Positions 12,032 to 24,137 are shown, counted from the first letter of the stretch. The stretch: DNA of 58,759 nt from a bacterium (GCA_017645255.1 JAGCPI010000007.1:1-58759); one strand, 5' to 3'. A program made the numbers and translations. Notes: a model not told the origin generated them from the letters alone.

Positions 12032-14239
12032 TTAAGCAGCAACTGCTACTTTTTTACCCTTGTTTGCTTTTTGAGCAGCACGTAGTTGTCTTTCTTCTTC
12101 TAGTTCTTCTGGAGTTGCGTCCTTTAATTCAGGATCTTTGAAGTATTCGTTAATTTCAGGAACGTTTTCTTCAGTTAACTTTAGCATAAATAACTTGCGA
12201 GCTAGACTCTTGGTTTCTTCTGGATAATCGTGAACGTTGAAACCGTACTTTTCGCATAGTTTCTTTAAGCTGTATGCACGGTATCATTCGTAAGAAATAA
12301 TACCAACACAGTAGTCGAAGAACATAATGCAGAAGATGGTTGGGAATCAAATTTGTGCAGTACCTGGACCGATTTGGTCGATTCATGAACAGCATCATGC
12401 AAGAACCATGATTCCTACACCGATTGCGTTTAAGAAAATAGCAAAGTTCTTGTTCTTAATAGAGAATGCTCTTGGTAAGTGTGGAGCTTTGGTTCATAGT
12501 AAACTATCACCGATAAACATTAAGATGTAGACTAATAGGTATACCATGTTGAATGATTGTAGACCGGCATCGAAGGAGCCAGGTACACCAGCAACACCAC
12601 CTAGAATGATAGTCATAATGAATTCTCATAGAAGAACTAGACCTAGTTGAGTTCAAACGATAACTCATGCAATTCCTCAACGGTTTCTCTTTGCAAATAC
12701 GGATGGAATAATCTTTTGACCAGCTGCATAGGACATACCAGCAGATGGACCAACAATTCATGCACCTACTTGGGCAAGAATACCTCAGCAGATGAATACC
12801 ATGATAATCCGTGTTGCAGTTTCTGCCATTGGAACACTCATTCCTGGGTCAGAAATTAGGAAGAACTTAATGAAGGTTACGGAAATACCACCAGTTCCGT
12901 TAATAGCACCAGTAGTACCTAGAGCGATGAATAATCCACCGCACATAGAGAAGGAAATGGACATAAACATTAAACCAATAACAGCGATTGGGTAGTTTCT
13001 TTCAACGTTGTGTAGAGAGTAAGCAACGTTACCAGAACCTTCTGGTCCTGCGAAAGCAACTGCGATAGCTGTGAAGGTAATTAATGCAGTAGCACCACTA
13101 CCACCACGAGTGAACATAGAACCTGCAGCTGGAACTGTAGTGCCACCTGTTAGGTTTTCTCATGGAATGTTACGAATTAATTCGTCTGGGCTACCTAGGT
13201 CACGTCCAATGTAAACAAATCCCATGATAACTAGAATTAGGGTTGGGCAAGCGATTCCGCCTCAGAAACCAACACGAGCGTTTTCAGCGATTCATTTAAC
13301 ACCGAAGTGAGCAGCACAAGTTCATACAACTAGAATTAAACAAGCGGTTCCGAAAATGCAGCCAGATTCGTACATAGCTTGTTCGTTAGCAGTAGAACCA
13401 CCAACTAGTGGAGTAGCAGCTAGTTGAGCTAGGGAAACGGAGTTGTCTCCACCAGCTTTAACACCAATACCGTTTAATTGATAGTTACTAAATTCAATGT
13501 TAGAATATGCACCATTAGCAAATACGTATGGTAGGTATTGTTGGTCAACTACTCAGTGACCATCACTCATTACGTAGAATGGAACGTAAGAAGAAGCAAC
13601 ATCACCATTTGCAGCAATTTGAATTCATTTACCATCAGAAGTACCATAGTGAGCTTGTAATTGTGTTAATACAGAGTGATTAATAGCACTAGAACCAACT
13701 AATGCTGGAGCTCAGTTAGTACCAGAAATAACTACAATTGGTTGAGCTAGAGATACAACACCAACGGTATTATTAACAGCACCAGATTGTTGACCGATAG
13801 CTGTTGTAAAGATGCTAGTATCTCCAACTTGTTCAGTTAATACGTTGAATCCTTGAGTTCCAGCAAAAATGAAACCAAGACCACTAATGACGAAGTATAA
13901 CATACCTAGGAAGGCAATCGTAATACCTGATCATTGGCAGAAAATTGCGTATCAACCTCAGCGGCGTCCCATCGTGTTTTTAATCCAGACGTAGACACCG
14001 TCTTTTGACCATTTTCGAACAGTACCCATTTCAGCAGCGGCAATAGCAACAGGCAAGAAGTAACAAATACCACTGACCATTAAGAATAGGACACATGATC
14101 ATCCACCTTCAGCGAAGGTAGGATATTCATAAACTGTTAGAACCATGGAAGCCGTCATCGCAAGGAAGGCACCTAGACTAATTTCCGTGCCAGTTTTAAA
14201 GTGCTTGACGACTTTAGCTTGTTTAACAACTTTATCCAT
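12032..14239 (-). CDS. APC-superfamily amino acid antiporter (decarboxylase island)
   Basis: A 735-residue transporter with about twelve predicted membrane segments. Family features include a short basic N-terminus, a first segment EISLGAFLAMTASMVLTVYE, and the APC consensus EGSGNVAYSLHNVERNYPIAV (Glu near a helix break, then Arg-Asn-Tyr-Pro). A long polar loop of about 130 residues (roughly 145-270) separates early segments, and a charged cytoplasmic tail of about 85 residues ends in a Glu/Lys-rich, Ala-rich stretch. It is more distant from the three plus-strand antiporters. It lies 76 bases downstream of decarboxylase A. No Shine-Dalgarno precedes ATG 14239. GadC-like glutamate:GABA exchange is one possible role, but the substrate is unknown. 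Confidence 0.78.
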
Positions 14240-14268
14240 TATTAAAACAAAAAAGGAATCTTAAAATA

Positions 14269-14292
14269 TGCTTTATTTTATATCAAATAAAG
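14269..14292 (-). terminator. Hairpin between decarboxylase A and the antiporter
   Basis: Perfect 9-bp stem GCTTTATTT/AAATAAAGC around TATATC. On the minus strand only an interrupted T-rich stretch follows, so it may be an attenuator rather than a full terminator. Confidence 0.5.
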
Positions 14293-14315
14293 CCACAAAT
14301 TAGAAAAAAAGCAAA

Positions 14316-16058
14316 TTATTGAGCGGCTTTTTCTTCTTCACTAATTACGTATTTAGCAGCTAACTTAACGATTTGTAGAATTCAATCCATGTCTTCGTCA
14401 GTTACGTTGATATTTAGAGGGTAAATCTTTAGTGCAAAAATAACTGCATCTTTATCAGAACCATCTTCATTATAAGCGGTTTTTCTAAAGCCAGTTGTGT
14501 AAGTAATATAAGGTGTGTAACGACCTTGAACAATCTTACCAGTCTTGTATCAGTCTCATAGTGTGTCACCAACTTTACGAATGAATTCATTGTGTTGTTT
14601 TAAAGTAGGTAAATACTTTGGATCACTTAATTCTTTTTCGTATTCAGTAGTTGGGTTGTATACACCTTTACCGTAAATTCTAAATAATGTTACATCACCA
14701 GCATTCTTAGGGTTTACACAAACCATGTTGACGGATTCAGCAATCTTTCCACGAAGTAATTCATGACGTTCTAGTTGAACACCATTAATTAATTGGAAAC
14801 CTTCTGCTCCGAAGTATTTTAAAGTAGCTCAAGAACAAATCGATCCTTGGGCAGAACGACTGGATTCTAGTGTGTAATCCATTGGATTGTATGGGGAACG
14901 GTTTTGTAAATAAGCATATGTTGCTTCTTCGTCCCCGTTACCACCATTATGAACACGCGTCATCAAAGATTCAAATTCAGCCCGGTTTTGGTAGCAAAAT
15001 GCGGTAGCCGCATATGGACAATAACCAGACTTGTGGAAGTCAGCAGCTGCACAATCAGCATATTTAATTCGAGCAACGCGATCAGCAAGTTTCTTAATGC
15101 TCATTAATGTCTTAGTTGCAAATCCTAATGGGTTTGTTTCATAATCATATTTGTTGAATGCAGTTCAAGCAAATCCAACTACGGCATCAGCATAAATTAG
15201 CGTCTTACCATATTTTGCTGGGTTTGGGAACCGGTCAAGTAAATTCTTAACTCCTAAAATATCATCAAAAGCATTTGCATCAGTTGTACCTTCAGTACAT
15301 ACAATAGCAGCAACTGGAATTTCTTTTTCATGTAAATCTTTTAGAACATTTTCTAGTTTGTCTAGATCCATTTCGTTTGCATCATTCGTTGGAATTTGAA
15401 TTAAATTATCTAGACCAAGACCATTTCAGTCAACGGAACATAATTTAGAAAATTGTGCTTGTTGAGAGCAAATTACTTTTGCATCTTCTCTAATACCGGT
15501 ATAACGAGAATTTTTCAATACACGTGTTAAAGCGTATTTAATTGCATATTCTCAACCACCTTCACCACCATAGGTGAAAATGCATCCAGCTTTCGTTGGA
15601 GTTCATCCAAATAAGTCAGCAAGCATTGAACTAGCTTCTAGTTCAGCACGTTGAGTGTTTCAAGCTGATTCACCATCAAGAATATTTGGGCAAAATACAT
15701 TGGAAAAAATTGAGGAAAAATATGTAACGCGGTTTGGTTGTGGATATACATTTGGTGCAATCATACAACTTCCATTAAATTGCAAACCGTTAAAAATCTT
15801 CATTACATCACTTAAAACTTTACGTTCACCTTCTGATTTTAAAGGCATTGTAATGTCTCTTACAGTGCTGTAATCAATTGTTAGATGTGGATTATTACCA
15901 ATTCATGCCCGGTCTAACCGGTGATTCTTAGGAAGCATGTCATAAATTGGGTCAATCGTACCTTCAATCAAACTTCTTAAATCATTACTGTCAGCATAAG
16001 CGTCTGGGAAGAACTTTTTTGCTCTTTGAGCACGTTCTTCTCGTGTCAATTTACTCAT
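14316..16058 (-). CDS. PLP-dependent amino acid decarboxylase A (group II)
   Basis: A 580-residue member of the group II pyridoxal-phosphate decarboxylases. The PLP lysine is K343 in ADFHKSGYCPYA, the pyridine-binding Asp is about D291 in YADAVVG, and CTEGTTDANAFDDI matches the conserved segment before it. The usual Gly-Gly-Thr cofactor loop is replaced by FTYGGEGGWEYA. Family members decarboxylate Glu, Asp, Tyr, Trp or related amino acids in the cytosol, consuming a proton. Substrate is not decidable here. It is paralogous to decarboxylase B next door and closely followed by an antiporter. AGGAGAAATTT precedes ATG 16058. Confidence 0.85.
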
Positions 16059-16183
16059 AAATTTCTCCTATTTTTATGTTTATTATGTACATAATAATTA
16101 AACTATATTTTTAAGAAAATTTTTATTTTTTTAAAAAAATCAAAATACATTTTTTTACTGAATTTTAAGCAATAAAAAGGAAT

Positions 16184-16230
16184 AAAAAAAGAAACAAGCA
16201 AATGATCTTGCGACCATTCACTTGCTTCTT
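16184..16230 (-). terminator. Terminator after decarboxylase B
   Basis: On the minus strand, AAGCAA/TTGCTT and ATGGTC/GATCAT stack around a GCAA tetraloop, followed by seven Ts. Another near-palindrome centred on CCTAGG (about 16233-16259) lies just upstream. The rest of 16059-16300 shows only AT-rich promoter-like sequence for decarboxylase A. Confidence 0.75.
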
Positions 16231-16300
16231 GTATTTATTTATTTCCTAGGTAAATAAATTATTGGTTATTTTAAAAACTAGACTAGAGAGGGGCCAACAA

Positions 16301-18049
16301 TTAGTATTGGCTGTATCCTTCTTTTAGAACTTCATCCATTGCTAGTCTTACGCACTTTAGAACTCATGCGAATGTTTCGTCGGTGCTGTGTACTTGCATT
16401 GGGTAAATCTTTAGAGCAGAAATAACTGCTTCAGAGTCAGTTCAGTCTTCGTTGTAGTCAGCTTGTTTGTAACCAGTGGTGTAAGAACCATATGGTGTGT
16501 AACGACCATTGATTGTCTTACCAGACCGGAATCAAACTCATAGCTTTTCACCAACAGCCTTGACAAACTTGTTGTGCTTAATTAGAGTGTCACGGTATTC
16601 TGGATCTCTCATTTCTTTATCGAATTCTTCTTGAGGGTTCTTAACTGTGTTGTCGTATACACGGTATAGTGTTACTCAACCGTGGTTGGTTGGGTTACAT
16701 ACAACTGCGTTAATTTCCTTGTGGGATTCAATGAAGTGACGGATTCATAGGTGACGTTCTAGTTCTCAACCGTTTAATAGTTGGAAGCCTTCTTTACCGA
16801 AGTACTTTAGAGTTGCTCATGCAGAAACTGCACCAATTGCGGTACGAGAACTTTCTAGCGTGTAGTTCATTGGGTTGTATGGGGAACGTTCTTGTAAGTA
16901 GGTGTACTTACCAGCAGCGATACTGGAAGTTTCCTTAGCGTAGCTCATCAATCCTTCGAATTCTTCACGGCTCTTGTAGTTGAAGGAAGTTGCTGGGTAT
17001 GGACAGAATCCGGACTTGTGGAAGTCTGTTACATAAGAGTCACAGTACTTAACTTGTTCGATTCTTGCGTATTGTTCCTTAATAATAGGTAGGGATTCAG
17101 CAGAGAATCCTAGTGGGTTGGTGTCTCAGTCGTATCCTTTGAATGCAATTCAAGAGAATCCGATTACAGCATCAGCGTGTAGAACAGCCTTACCATACTT
17201 AGCTGGGTTGTTAGGATATTTTTGAAGTAAGTCATATACTGGCTTAATTGGGTCGAATGCGTTAGCGTCAGTTGTACCTTCAGTACAAATGATTGCTGCA
17301 ACAGGAATGTCCTTTTCGTGTAGTTCTTTTAGAACTGATTCAAGAACAGTCATGTTCATCCGGTTGTTTTCGTCAACTGGAATTTCGATCAAGTTGTCAG
17401 TACCAATACCTGCTCAAACAACAGAGTGTTGCTTGGAGAATTGTGCAACCTTAGATGCAATTACCTTACATGGCGTGTTGAAAATACCCTTCTTCATGGA
17501 ATCACGTAGAACACGTGTCTTACCATATTGAATAGCGTATGTTCATCCGGCTTCACCACCTCATGAGAAAACACAACCAGACTTTGTTCCGTCTTCTCAT
17601 GCCATGTCACCTAACATAGCTCCACATTCTAGTTCTGTGCGGTGTACGTTTCATGCATATTCACCTTCAATTAGGTTAGGGTTGAAAATGCAGGTAAACA
17701 TAGCTGCAGGAATAGCAATCTTGTTTGCTTGTGGAATAACGTTGAACATTGCTAGGGCACTACCAGTGTTTGGCATACCTTGGAATAGTTCATATACTTC
17801 GTTCATTACTTGGTCATATGGTTGACCTTGTTCTGGACATGTTACTTCGTGAACCTTTACGAAGTCGATCGTCAACTTAGGGTTTGTTCCTAATCATGCA
17901 CGGTCTTCTTTAGGGTTCTTTGGAAGTAATTTCATTGCAGGTTCTGCTAATTGAAGAACCATGTTTCTATAGTCATCAGATGTTTGGAATGGTTCTGGTC
18001 ACATTGTTTGTAACTTAGCAGTACGTTGTTCTTCTGTCATTTTTGACAT
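16301..18049 (-). CDS. PLP-dependent amino acid decarboxylase B (group II)
   Basis: Paralogue of decarboxylase A, 582 residues, alignable along its length. The PLP lysine is K345 in TDFHKSGFCPYP; the pyridine-binding Asp is about D293 in HADAVIG; ICTEGTTDANAFDPI precedes it. The cofactor loop reads FSWGGEAGWTYA, also without the usual Gly-Gly-Thr. Differences between A and B (for example Cys-Ala-Ala-Ala versus Ser-Tyr-Val-Thr just before the lysine motif) suggest different substrates or kinetics. A strong AAGGAG lies nine bases before ATG 18049, with TATAGT about 20 bases further upstream. It faces the first plus-strand antiporter across a 332-base divergent region. Confidence 0.85.
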
Positions 18050-18381
18050 TTTTATTTACTCCTTTTTTTCTTGTACATCTATACTATAAACCAAAAAAAT
18101 AAAAAAATACATTTATTTTAAAAAAATTTAATTAATTTTTAATTTATCCCTTAGAAATCTCGATTTTTCCAAAGATAATTTAAAAAAATTTTTTAAAAAC
18201 TTTTTAGAACACTTTCTAGTTTTACCCAATATATTAAAGATATTTCCTTAATGTATTTAGTCATTTTGATTCATTAAAATTGCTTTTTTATCCCTTATTT
18301 AATAATAGATTAAAAATGTTTCAATTATACCAGCAAAAAAAATATAATGATTTTTGTTTAAATTTAAGATATTAATTATTT
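18050..18381. promoter_or_regulatory. Divergent control region between decarboxylase B and antiporter 1
   Basis: This 332-base, very AT-rich region holds no ORF. On the minus side TATAGT sits just upstream of the AAGGAG of decarboxylase B. On the plus side TATAAT (18343-18348) with TTTCAA 18 bases upstream would start a leader of about 25-30 bases before ATG 18382. Long A and T tracts (near 18110-18215) could favour curvature. No clear operator palindrome was found. Confidence 0.5.
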
Positions 18382-20175
18382 ATGCTCACGGCAAAAAAAG
18401 GTAAAGCTGTTAAAGAAATGGAGGACAAAAAGGAAATCAAGGCCACCAAGGTCATGGGACTTTTTGGCTTTGTTGCTTTAACAGGAGCTGCAATCATGAA
18501 CCTTGTATTCTATCCATCGTTTGCTTCAAGTGGATTCAATACGATTCTATGATTGATTATTGGGGGTATCTTGTGATTTATTCCAACGGCAATCTGTGCA
18601 GCAGAAATGGCAACAGTTAAACAATGATCACAATTAGGTGGATTGTATAACTGATCCATGATGATGCTAGGAAAACGCTGAGGATGAGTAGCAATTTTCT
18701 TCCAATGATTCCAAATCACGATAGTCCTTTACGTATTCTTGGACTTCATGGTAAGTGGAATGTTCTACATGGCAGGGCAAGGGGACTTTTTTAGCACAGC
18801 GTGATGTTTAGCACATGGAATTACCACCACGGCTGCAATCAATGCCACCCTACTTAACCACGAAGGAATAAAATGAGCAGTAATGCTTTTAATCATTACT
18901 GTACTAACTGCCTTAAACCTAGGTGGTTTAAAATTCAGCGTTTGATTCTCCCGGTTTAGTTTACCATTCGGAGTAATCATCCCTGGAATTGTGCTAATTG
19001 TCTTTGGTTTTTGAGGATATAGCACTGGCCACGCAGTTGGTGATATGGTAGCAGGATGAAATGGTGGTCAAGCCATTGTTCCCCAAATGAGTAACAATGC
19101 AATGACCAATGTTTCTCAATTCGTAATTTTTGGTAGTTTCATTATTAGTTATACTGGAATTGAACAATCTGCTTCAACAATTCGGCGGATGAAAAATCCA
19201 GCAAGAAACTACCCAATCGGAGCAATGATCATTGTTGTTATCATGATCGTGTTCTGTATTCTAGGTTCAGTTGCTATTGTGTTAATTGTTAACGTCAATG
19301 GAACTGTCCTTTATAAAGGTAATCCAACTGGATTTACCCTTTCGAACGGAATTTATTTAACGTTCTACCACATGTTAATTGGTAAGAATGCGTTTAATAT
19401 TTCGGATGCGGAAGCTCAAGGTGCATTTAAATTCCTTGCCTTCTTAACCTTAATGGGAGCAATGGGTCAAACCAATGCCATCATTATTGAACCATCTACT
19501 GGAGTTCACGGTGCATTCCTTGATATGCGATTCCCAAAGGGAATTACTAAAGTTAACCGTCTCGATGTTCACTACAACATCTTAATTCTTCAATACTTTT
19601 TAAGTATTGCTTGATTCACCATTCTAAACTTCACCTCTGTTGATGGTGATATCTCCTTCACTATTTGTGTTAACTTAGCAACCCTATGTTATCTAATTGC
19701 ATACATCTTGTTATTTACTTCCTACTTAAAGATGACTGCATTAAAGAAATATGATTACTTCATTCGTAAGTTCAAAATGAAGGGAGGTAGATGAACAAGA
19801 TTTATCGTTGGTTTAATTGGTTTAATCATGACCTGCTTCACCTTAGTCATTTTATTCGCTCCTCCTTCTGATGCGGTAACTGCGGCAGAAGTATATCAAT
19901 ACACCAATGTTTACTTACCAACTTTAATTGTGCTTTATGTCATTTGTATTGCCATTCCTTTCATTGTTTATCAAGCAAACTTTGATAAAGTCTTTAAGAA
20001 ACCAATTCTAAAATTCTTAAAGGAAAAAGGTTTTAGTGATGAAGAAGCAATGCATATTTGACATCTATTTAGAAAAGATAAGAACAACATTAAAGTTGGT
20101 GCTTATTTAGCAGCATTAGGTATGGATCCAAAGTTCATTAACTACTATAGTAATGCTTTATTACCAAACGAATAA
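18382..20175 (+). CDS. APC-superfamily amino acid antiporter 1
   Basis: First of three tandem paralogues, 597 residues with about twelve predicted membrane helices. Landmarks: KATKVMGLFGFVALTGAA in the first helix, AAEMATVKQWSQLGGLYNW (TM2-3), SYTGIEQSASTIRRMKNP (the APC motif with Gly-Ile-Glu and Asn-Pro), and a cytoplasmic C-terminal domain of about 60 residues (KPILKFLKEKGFSDEEA, ending in GMDPKFINYYSNALLPNE). The C-terminal domain is conserved among all three copies and could gate transport as the C-plug of GadC does; that is inference. ATG 18382 has only a weak ribosome binding site. A terminator follows, so each copy is probably its own transcript. Likely exchanges a substrate and product of the adjacent decarboxylases. 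Confidence 0.8.
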
Positions 20176-20190
20176 TCATTAATAAATAAG

Positions 20191-20217
20191 AATTACTGGC
20201 AACAGTAATTTTTATTT
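20191..20217 (+). terminator. Terminator after antiporter 1
   Basis: Perfect 8-bp stem AATTACTG/CAGTAATT with a GCAA tetraloop, then a T run. Confidence 0.85.
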
Positions 20218-20342
20218 TTAAACTTCTTTATTAAATAAATATTTCACTAAAAAATAGAAAATATTAATAATCCGTATTACTATTAAAGAGATAAATAATA
20301 GAAATTATAATAACTATATACATCAATTATTAATAAATAAAA

Positions 20343-22142
20343 ATGATTAAAAAAAGGAATTCAAGGGGTGTTTTAGGACAGCAAAAAACGGGAGACGAGA
20401 AAGTTGTTAAAGCATCGAAAGTAATGGGATTATTTGGCTTTATTGCCATTACTGGTGCATCGATCTTTACCCTAGTATTTTATCCTTCGATGGCTTCAAG
20501 TGGTTTTAATACCATTTTATGACTAATCATTGGGGGAGTACTATGATCAATCCCAACTGCTATTTGTGCAGCTGAATTAGCTACTGTTAAACAATGATCC
20601 CAATTAGGGGGTCTTTATAACTGGGCGATGATGATGCTGAACAAGCGGTGAGGATGAGTCGCCATCTTCTTTGAATGATTCCAAATCACCATTGTTTTAT
20701 ATGTCTTCCTTGATTTCATCGTCAGTGGAATGTTTTACATGGCAGGGCAAGGAGACTTCTTTAGTACGGCGTGGTGCTTAGCACATGGCATTACTAATAC
20801 GGCCCAAATAAATGTAATTTTGCTTGACCACGAAGGTATTAAATGAGCAGTCATGCTCTTAATCGTTACTGTACTAACCTTATTAAATCTTAGTGGTTTA
20901 AAATTCAGCATCTGATTTTCCCACTTTAGCTTACCATGTGGAATCGTCATTCCTGGTATTTTGCTAATTATCTTTGGCTTTTTTGCATTTAGCACTGGGC
21001 ATGCGGTTGGAGACATGGTTGCAGGATGAGATGGTGGTCAAGCAATTGTTCCCCAAATGGGAAATAATGCAATGACCAACGTTTCTCAATTCGTAATTTT
21101 TGGTAGTTTTATTATTAACTACACCGGTATTGAACAAACTGCATCAACTATTCGCAGAATGAAAAATCCGGGTCGAGATTACCCGATTGGGGCAATGGTA
21201 GTATGTGCCATCATGATTACCTTTGGGATTTTATGTTCAGTTGCCATTGTGCTTACTGTGAATGTAAACGGAACTGTTTTATACAATGGTTATCAAACTG
21301 GATTTACTTTAAATAACGGTATTTATTTAGCGTTCTATCATATTATCATTGGTAAAAATACGTTTGGCATTGATAATGCCGAAGCACAAGGTACATTTAA
21401 GTTTCTTGCTTTCTTGACTTTAATGGGAGCAATGGGACAAACTAATGCGGTTATGATTGAACCATCAACGGGAGTACACGGGGCATTTGTTGATATGCGT
21501 TTCCCAAAGTTTATTTTAAAAGTAAATAAACTTGATGTGCACTACAACATTCTTATCATGCAATGCATTCTAACTATTATGTGATTTACTATTTTGAACT
21601 TCACTTCCCTTGATGGCGATATTACCTTTACCATTTGTGTAAACTTAGGTACTGTTTGTTACATGGTAGCGTACATCTTACTATTTGTTTCGTACTTAAA
21701 ATTAACTGCCTTAAAGAAAAATGATGTTTTTGATCGGGTCTTTAAACTAAAGGGTGGTAGATGAACAAGATTTACTGTTGGTTTAATTGGTTTAATTATG
21801 ACCTGCTTTACTTTCGTAATTCTATTTGCTCCACCATCTGATGCAGTAACTGCATCTGAAGTATACCAATATACTAGTGTTTACATTCCTTCATTAGTAA
21901 TCTTATTTGCCTTTTGTCTTGCTATTCCGTTTGTGGTTTACCAAGCTAACTTCAATCATTTATTTAAAAAACCAATCCTTAAATTCTTAAAGGAAAAAGG
22001 CTTTAAGGATGAAGAAGCTAAACACATTTGACATTTATTCAAAAAAGACAAAAACAACATTAAGATTGGAGCATATTTAGCAGCATTAGGCATGGATCCA
22101 CAATTTGTTAATTACTATGCAAATGCTGAATTACCTCGTTAA
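20343..22142 (+). CDS. APC-superfamily amino acid antiporter 2
   Basis: Second tandem paralogue, 599 residues, closely similar to copies 1 and 3 along its length. The N-terminus (MIKKRNSRGVLGQQKTGDEK) differs, then KASKVMGLFGFIAITGAS restarts similarity. NYTGIEQTASTIRRMKNPGRDYP differs from copy 1 by Asn for Ser and Thr for Ser beside the Glu, positions that may touch substrate. The cytoplasmic tail is KPILKFLKEKGFKDEEA to the end. TGA is used for most Trp, so the duplication is not a recent import from a standard-code organism. An intergenic stretch (20176-20342) and its own terminator isolate it transcriptionally. Confidence 0.8.
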
Positions 22143-22165
22143 TTACTGACAAAAATAAAATTTAA

Positions 22166-22196
22166 AAATTACCAAGTCAAATTGGTAATTTTTATT
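22166..22196 (+). terminator. Terminator after antiporter 2
   Basis: Perfect 10-bp stem AAATTACCAA/TTGGTAATTT (22166-22175 with 22182-22191), then Ts. Confidence 0.85.
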
Positions 22197-22319
22197 TTTC
22201 CCACATTCCTAATGCCTTTTAGTTATTTAGAAAATCCAAAAAAAAATTAAAGTTTTGTGTGATATCATTAAGAGAAAATTATAATTTAAATTGCTATATC
22301 GAATAATTAAAAATTAAAA

Positions 22320-24128
22320 ATGTTAAAACGAACTCAAAAAGGTACATTTGGTAAGCCGCAAGTCGAAATGGACGAACGAAAAGTCAAATCGACGAAAGCG
22401 ATGGGTTTGTTTGGTTTCATTGCAATCACGGGTGCAGCCATCTTTAACTTGGTCTTTTATCCCTCGATGGCTTCCAGTGGATTCAATACGATTCTATGAT
22501 TAATTGTCGGTGGAATTTTATGATTTGTTCCAACGGCGTTATGTGCGGCAGAAATGGCAACAGTTAAACGATGATCACAACTAGGTGGATTGTATAACTG
22601 ATCCATGATGATGCTTAACAAACGTTGAGGATGAGTTGCAATTTTCTTCCAATGATTCCAAATAACGGTTGTACTTTATGTCTTCCTTGATTTCATGGTC
22701 GACGGTTGTTTCTTCATGGCTGGTGAAGGGGACTTCTTTAGTGCCGCCTGAGCTGCTGCTCATGGAATAACAAATCCGGCTGAAATTAAGGCAATGTTAC
22801 TTAATCACGAAGGTATTAAATGAGCAATTATGCTATTAATGCTAACTGTATTAAGTGCATTAAACCTAAGTGGATTAAAATTTGGTGTTTGATTTGCCAG
22901 ATTAAGTCTTCCATTTGGTGTTATTATTCCTGGAATTATCCTAATTGTTTTCGGTTTTTGATGCTACACTACTGGTCACTCCGTAAGTGACTTAGTAGCA
23001 GGGTGAAACGGTGGACAAGCGATTGTGCCGCAAATGAGCGGCAACGCGATGACGAATGTTTCTCAATTCGTTATTTTCGCTAGTTTCATCATCAGTTATA
23101 CTGGAATTGAACAATCCGCTTCTACTATTCGGCGGATGAAAAATCCTGGTCGTAACTACCCAATTGGAGCAATGGTAGTTGTTGTTGTAATGATTGCTTT
23201 CTACATTCTTGGTTGTGTTGCTATTGTTCTAGTTGTTGACGTTAATGGTACCACCAACTATGAAGGTTATGCAGCTGGTTTTGGTCTTGCAAATGGTATT
23301 TATTTAACCTTCTACCATGTATTGGTTGGTCAAAATGTCTTTAGTATTTCGCACTATGAAGCAACTAGTGTCTTTAAATTTATTGCCTTCTTAGCATTAA
23401 TTGGAGCAATGGGTCAAACTAACACTGTTATTGTTGAACCTTCAACTGGTATGCACGGTGCATTTACTGATATGCGTTTCAGCAAGACACTTTGCAAAGT
23501 TAACAAACTTGAAGTTCACTACAATATCTTAATTCTTCAATACTTCTGCACCATTGCGTGATTCACTATTCTAAACTTCACTTCTACTGATGCGGATATA
23601 ACTGTAACTATTTGTATTAACCTAGCAACCATATGTTACATGGTTTCATACATCCTTCTATTTACTTCATACATTAAATTAAACATTCGAAAACGTTATG
23701 ACGTTCTAGAACGGAAATTTAAAGTGTGAGGAGGAAGATGAACCAGAGTCATCGTTGGTCTTGTTGGTTTAATTCTAACCTGCTTTACTTTAGTTGTTAC
23801 TTTTGCTCCACCATCTGATGCAATTACTGCTTCGCAAGTTGCTCAATATACTAATGTTTATTTACCATCCCTAGTCATCCTATTTGCGGTTTGTTTAGCA
23901 ATTCCATTCATTATTTACCAAGCTAACTTTGTACGGATTTTTAAAAAACCAATCCTAAAGTTCTTAAAAGAAAAGAACTTCAGCGATGAAGAAGCTAAAC
24001 ACATTTGAAAACTATTTAGTAAAGACCGCAACAACATTAAAGTTGGGGAATTTTTAGCAAGATTAGGTATGGACGAAAAGTTCATTGACTACTACAGTAA
24101 TGCTCTAGATCCAGACGCACTTGATTAA
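22320..24128 (+). CDS. APC-superfamily amino acid antiporter 3
   Basis: Third tandem paralogue, 602 residues. Shared landmarks: KSTKAMGLFGFIAITGAA, KRWSQLGGLYNWSMMML, SYTGIEQSASTIRRMKNPGR, and the tail KPILKFLKEKNFSDEEA. It departs from copies 1 and 2 in the third helix region: FMVDGCFFMAGEGDFFSAAW replaces FMVSGMFYMAGQGDFFSTAW, putting an acidic residue into or beside a membrane segment, and WAAAHGI replaces WCLAHGI. These changes could alter substrate choice. ATG 22320 lacks a strong ribosome binding site, as in the other two copies. Confidence 0.8.
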
Positions 24129-24137
24129 TAAATTAAA

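Noticed and set aside
12327..12859. Open frames opposite the minus-strand antiporter
   Set aside because: They are antisense shadows; the minus-strand reading gives a coherent transporter.
16233..16259. Near-palindrome around CCTAGG as a phage attachment or IS end
   Set aside because: No duplicate, transposase or integrase is nearby; it lies next to a terminator and is AT-rich.
18510..22763. Minus-strand frames opposite the three antiporters
   Set aside because: They mirror conserved plus-strand membrane segments and recur only because the antiporters are paralogous.
12032..24128. Recent horizontal transfer of the decarboxylase island
   Set aside because: The genes use TGA for Trp throughout, so they are native or long adapted; no mobile element flanks them.
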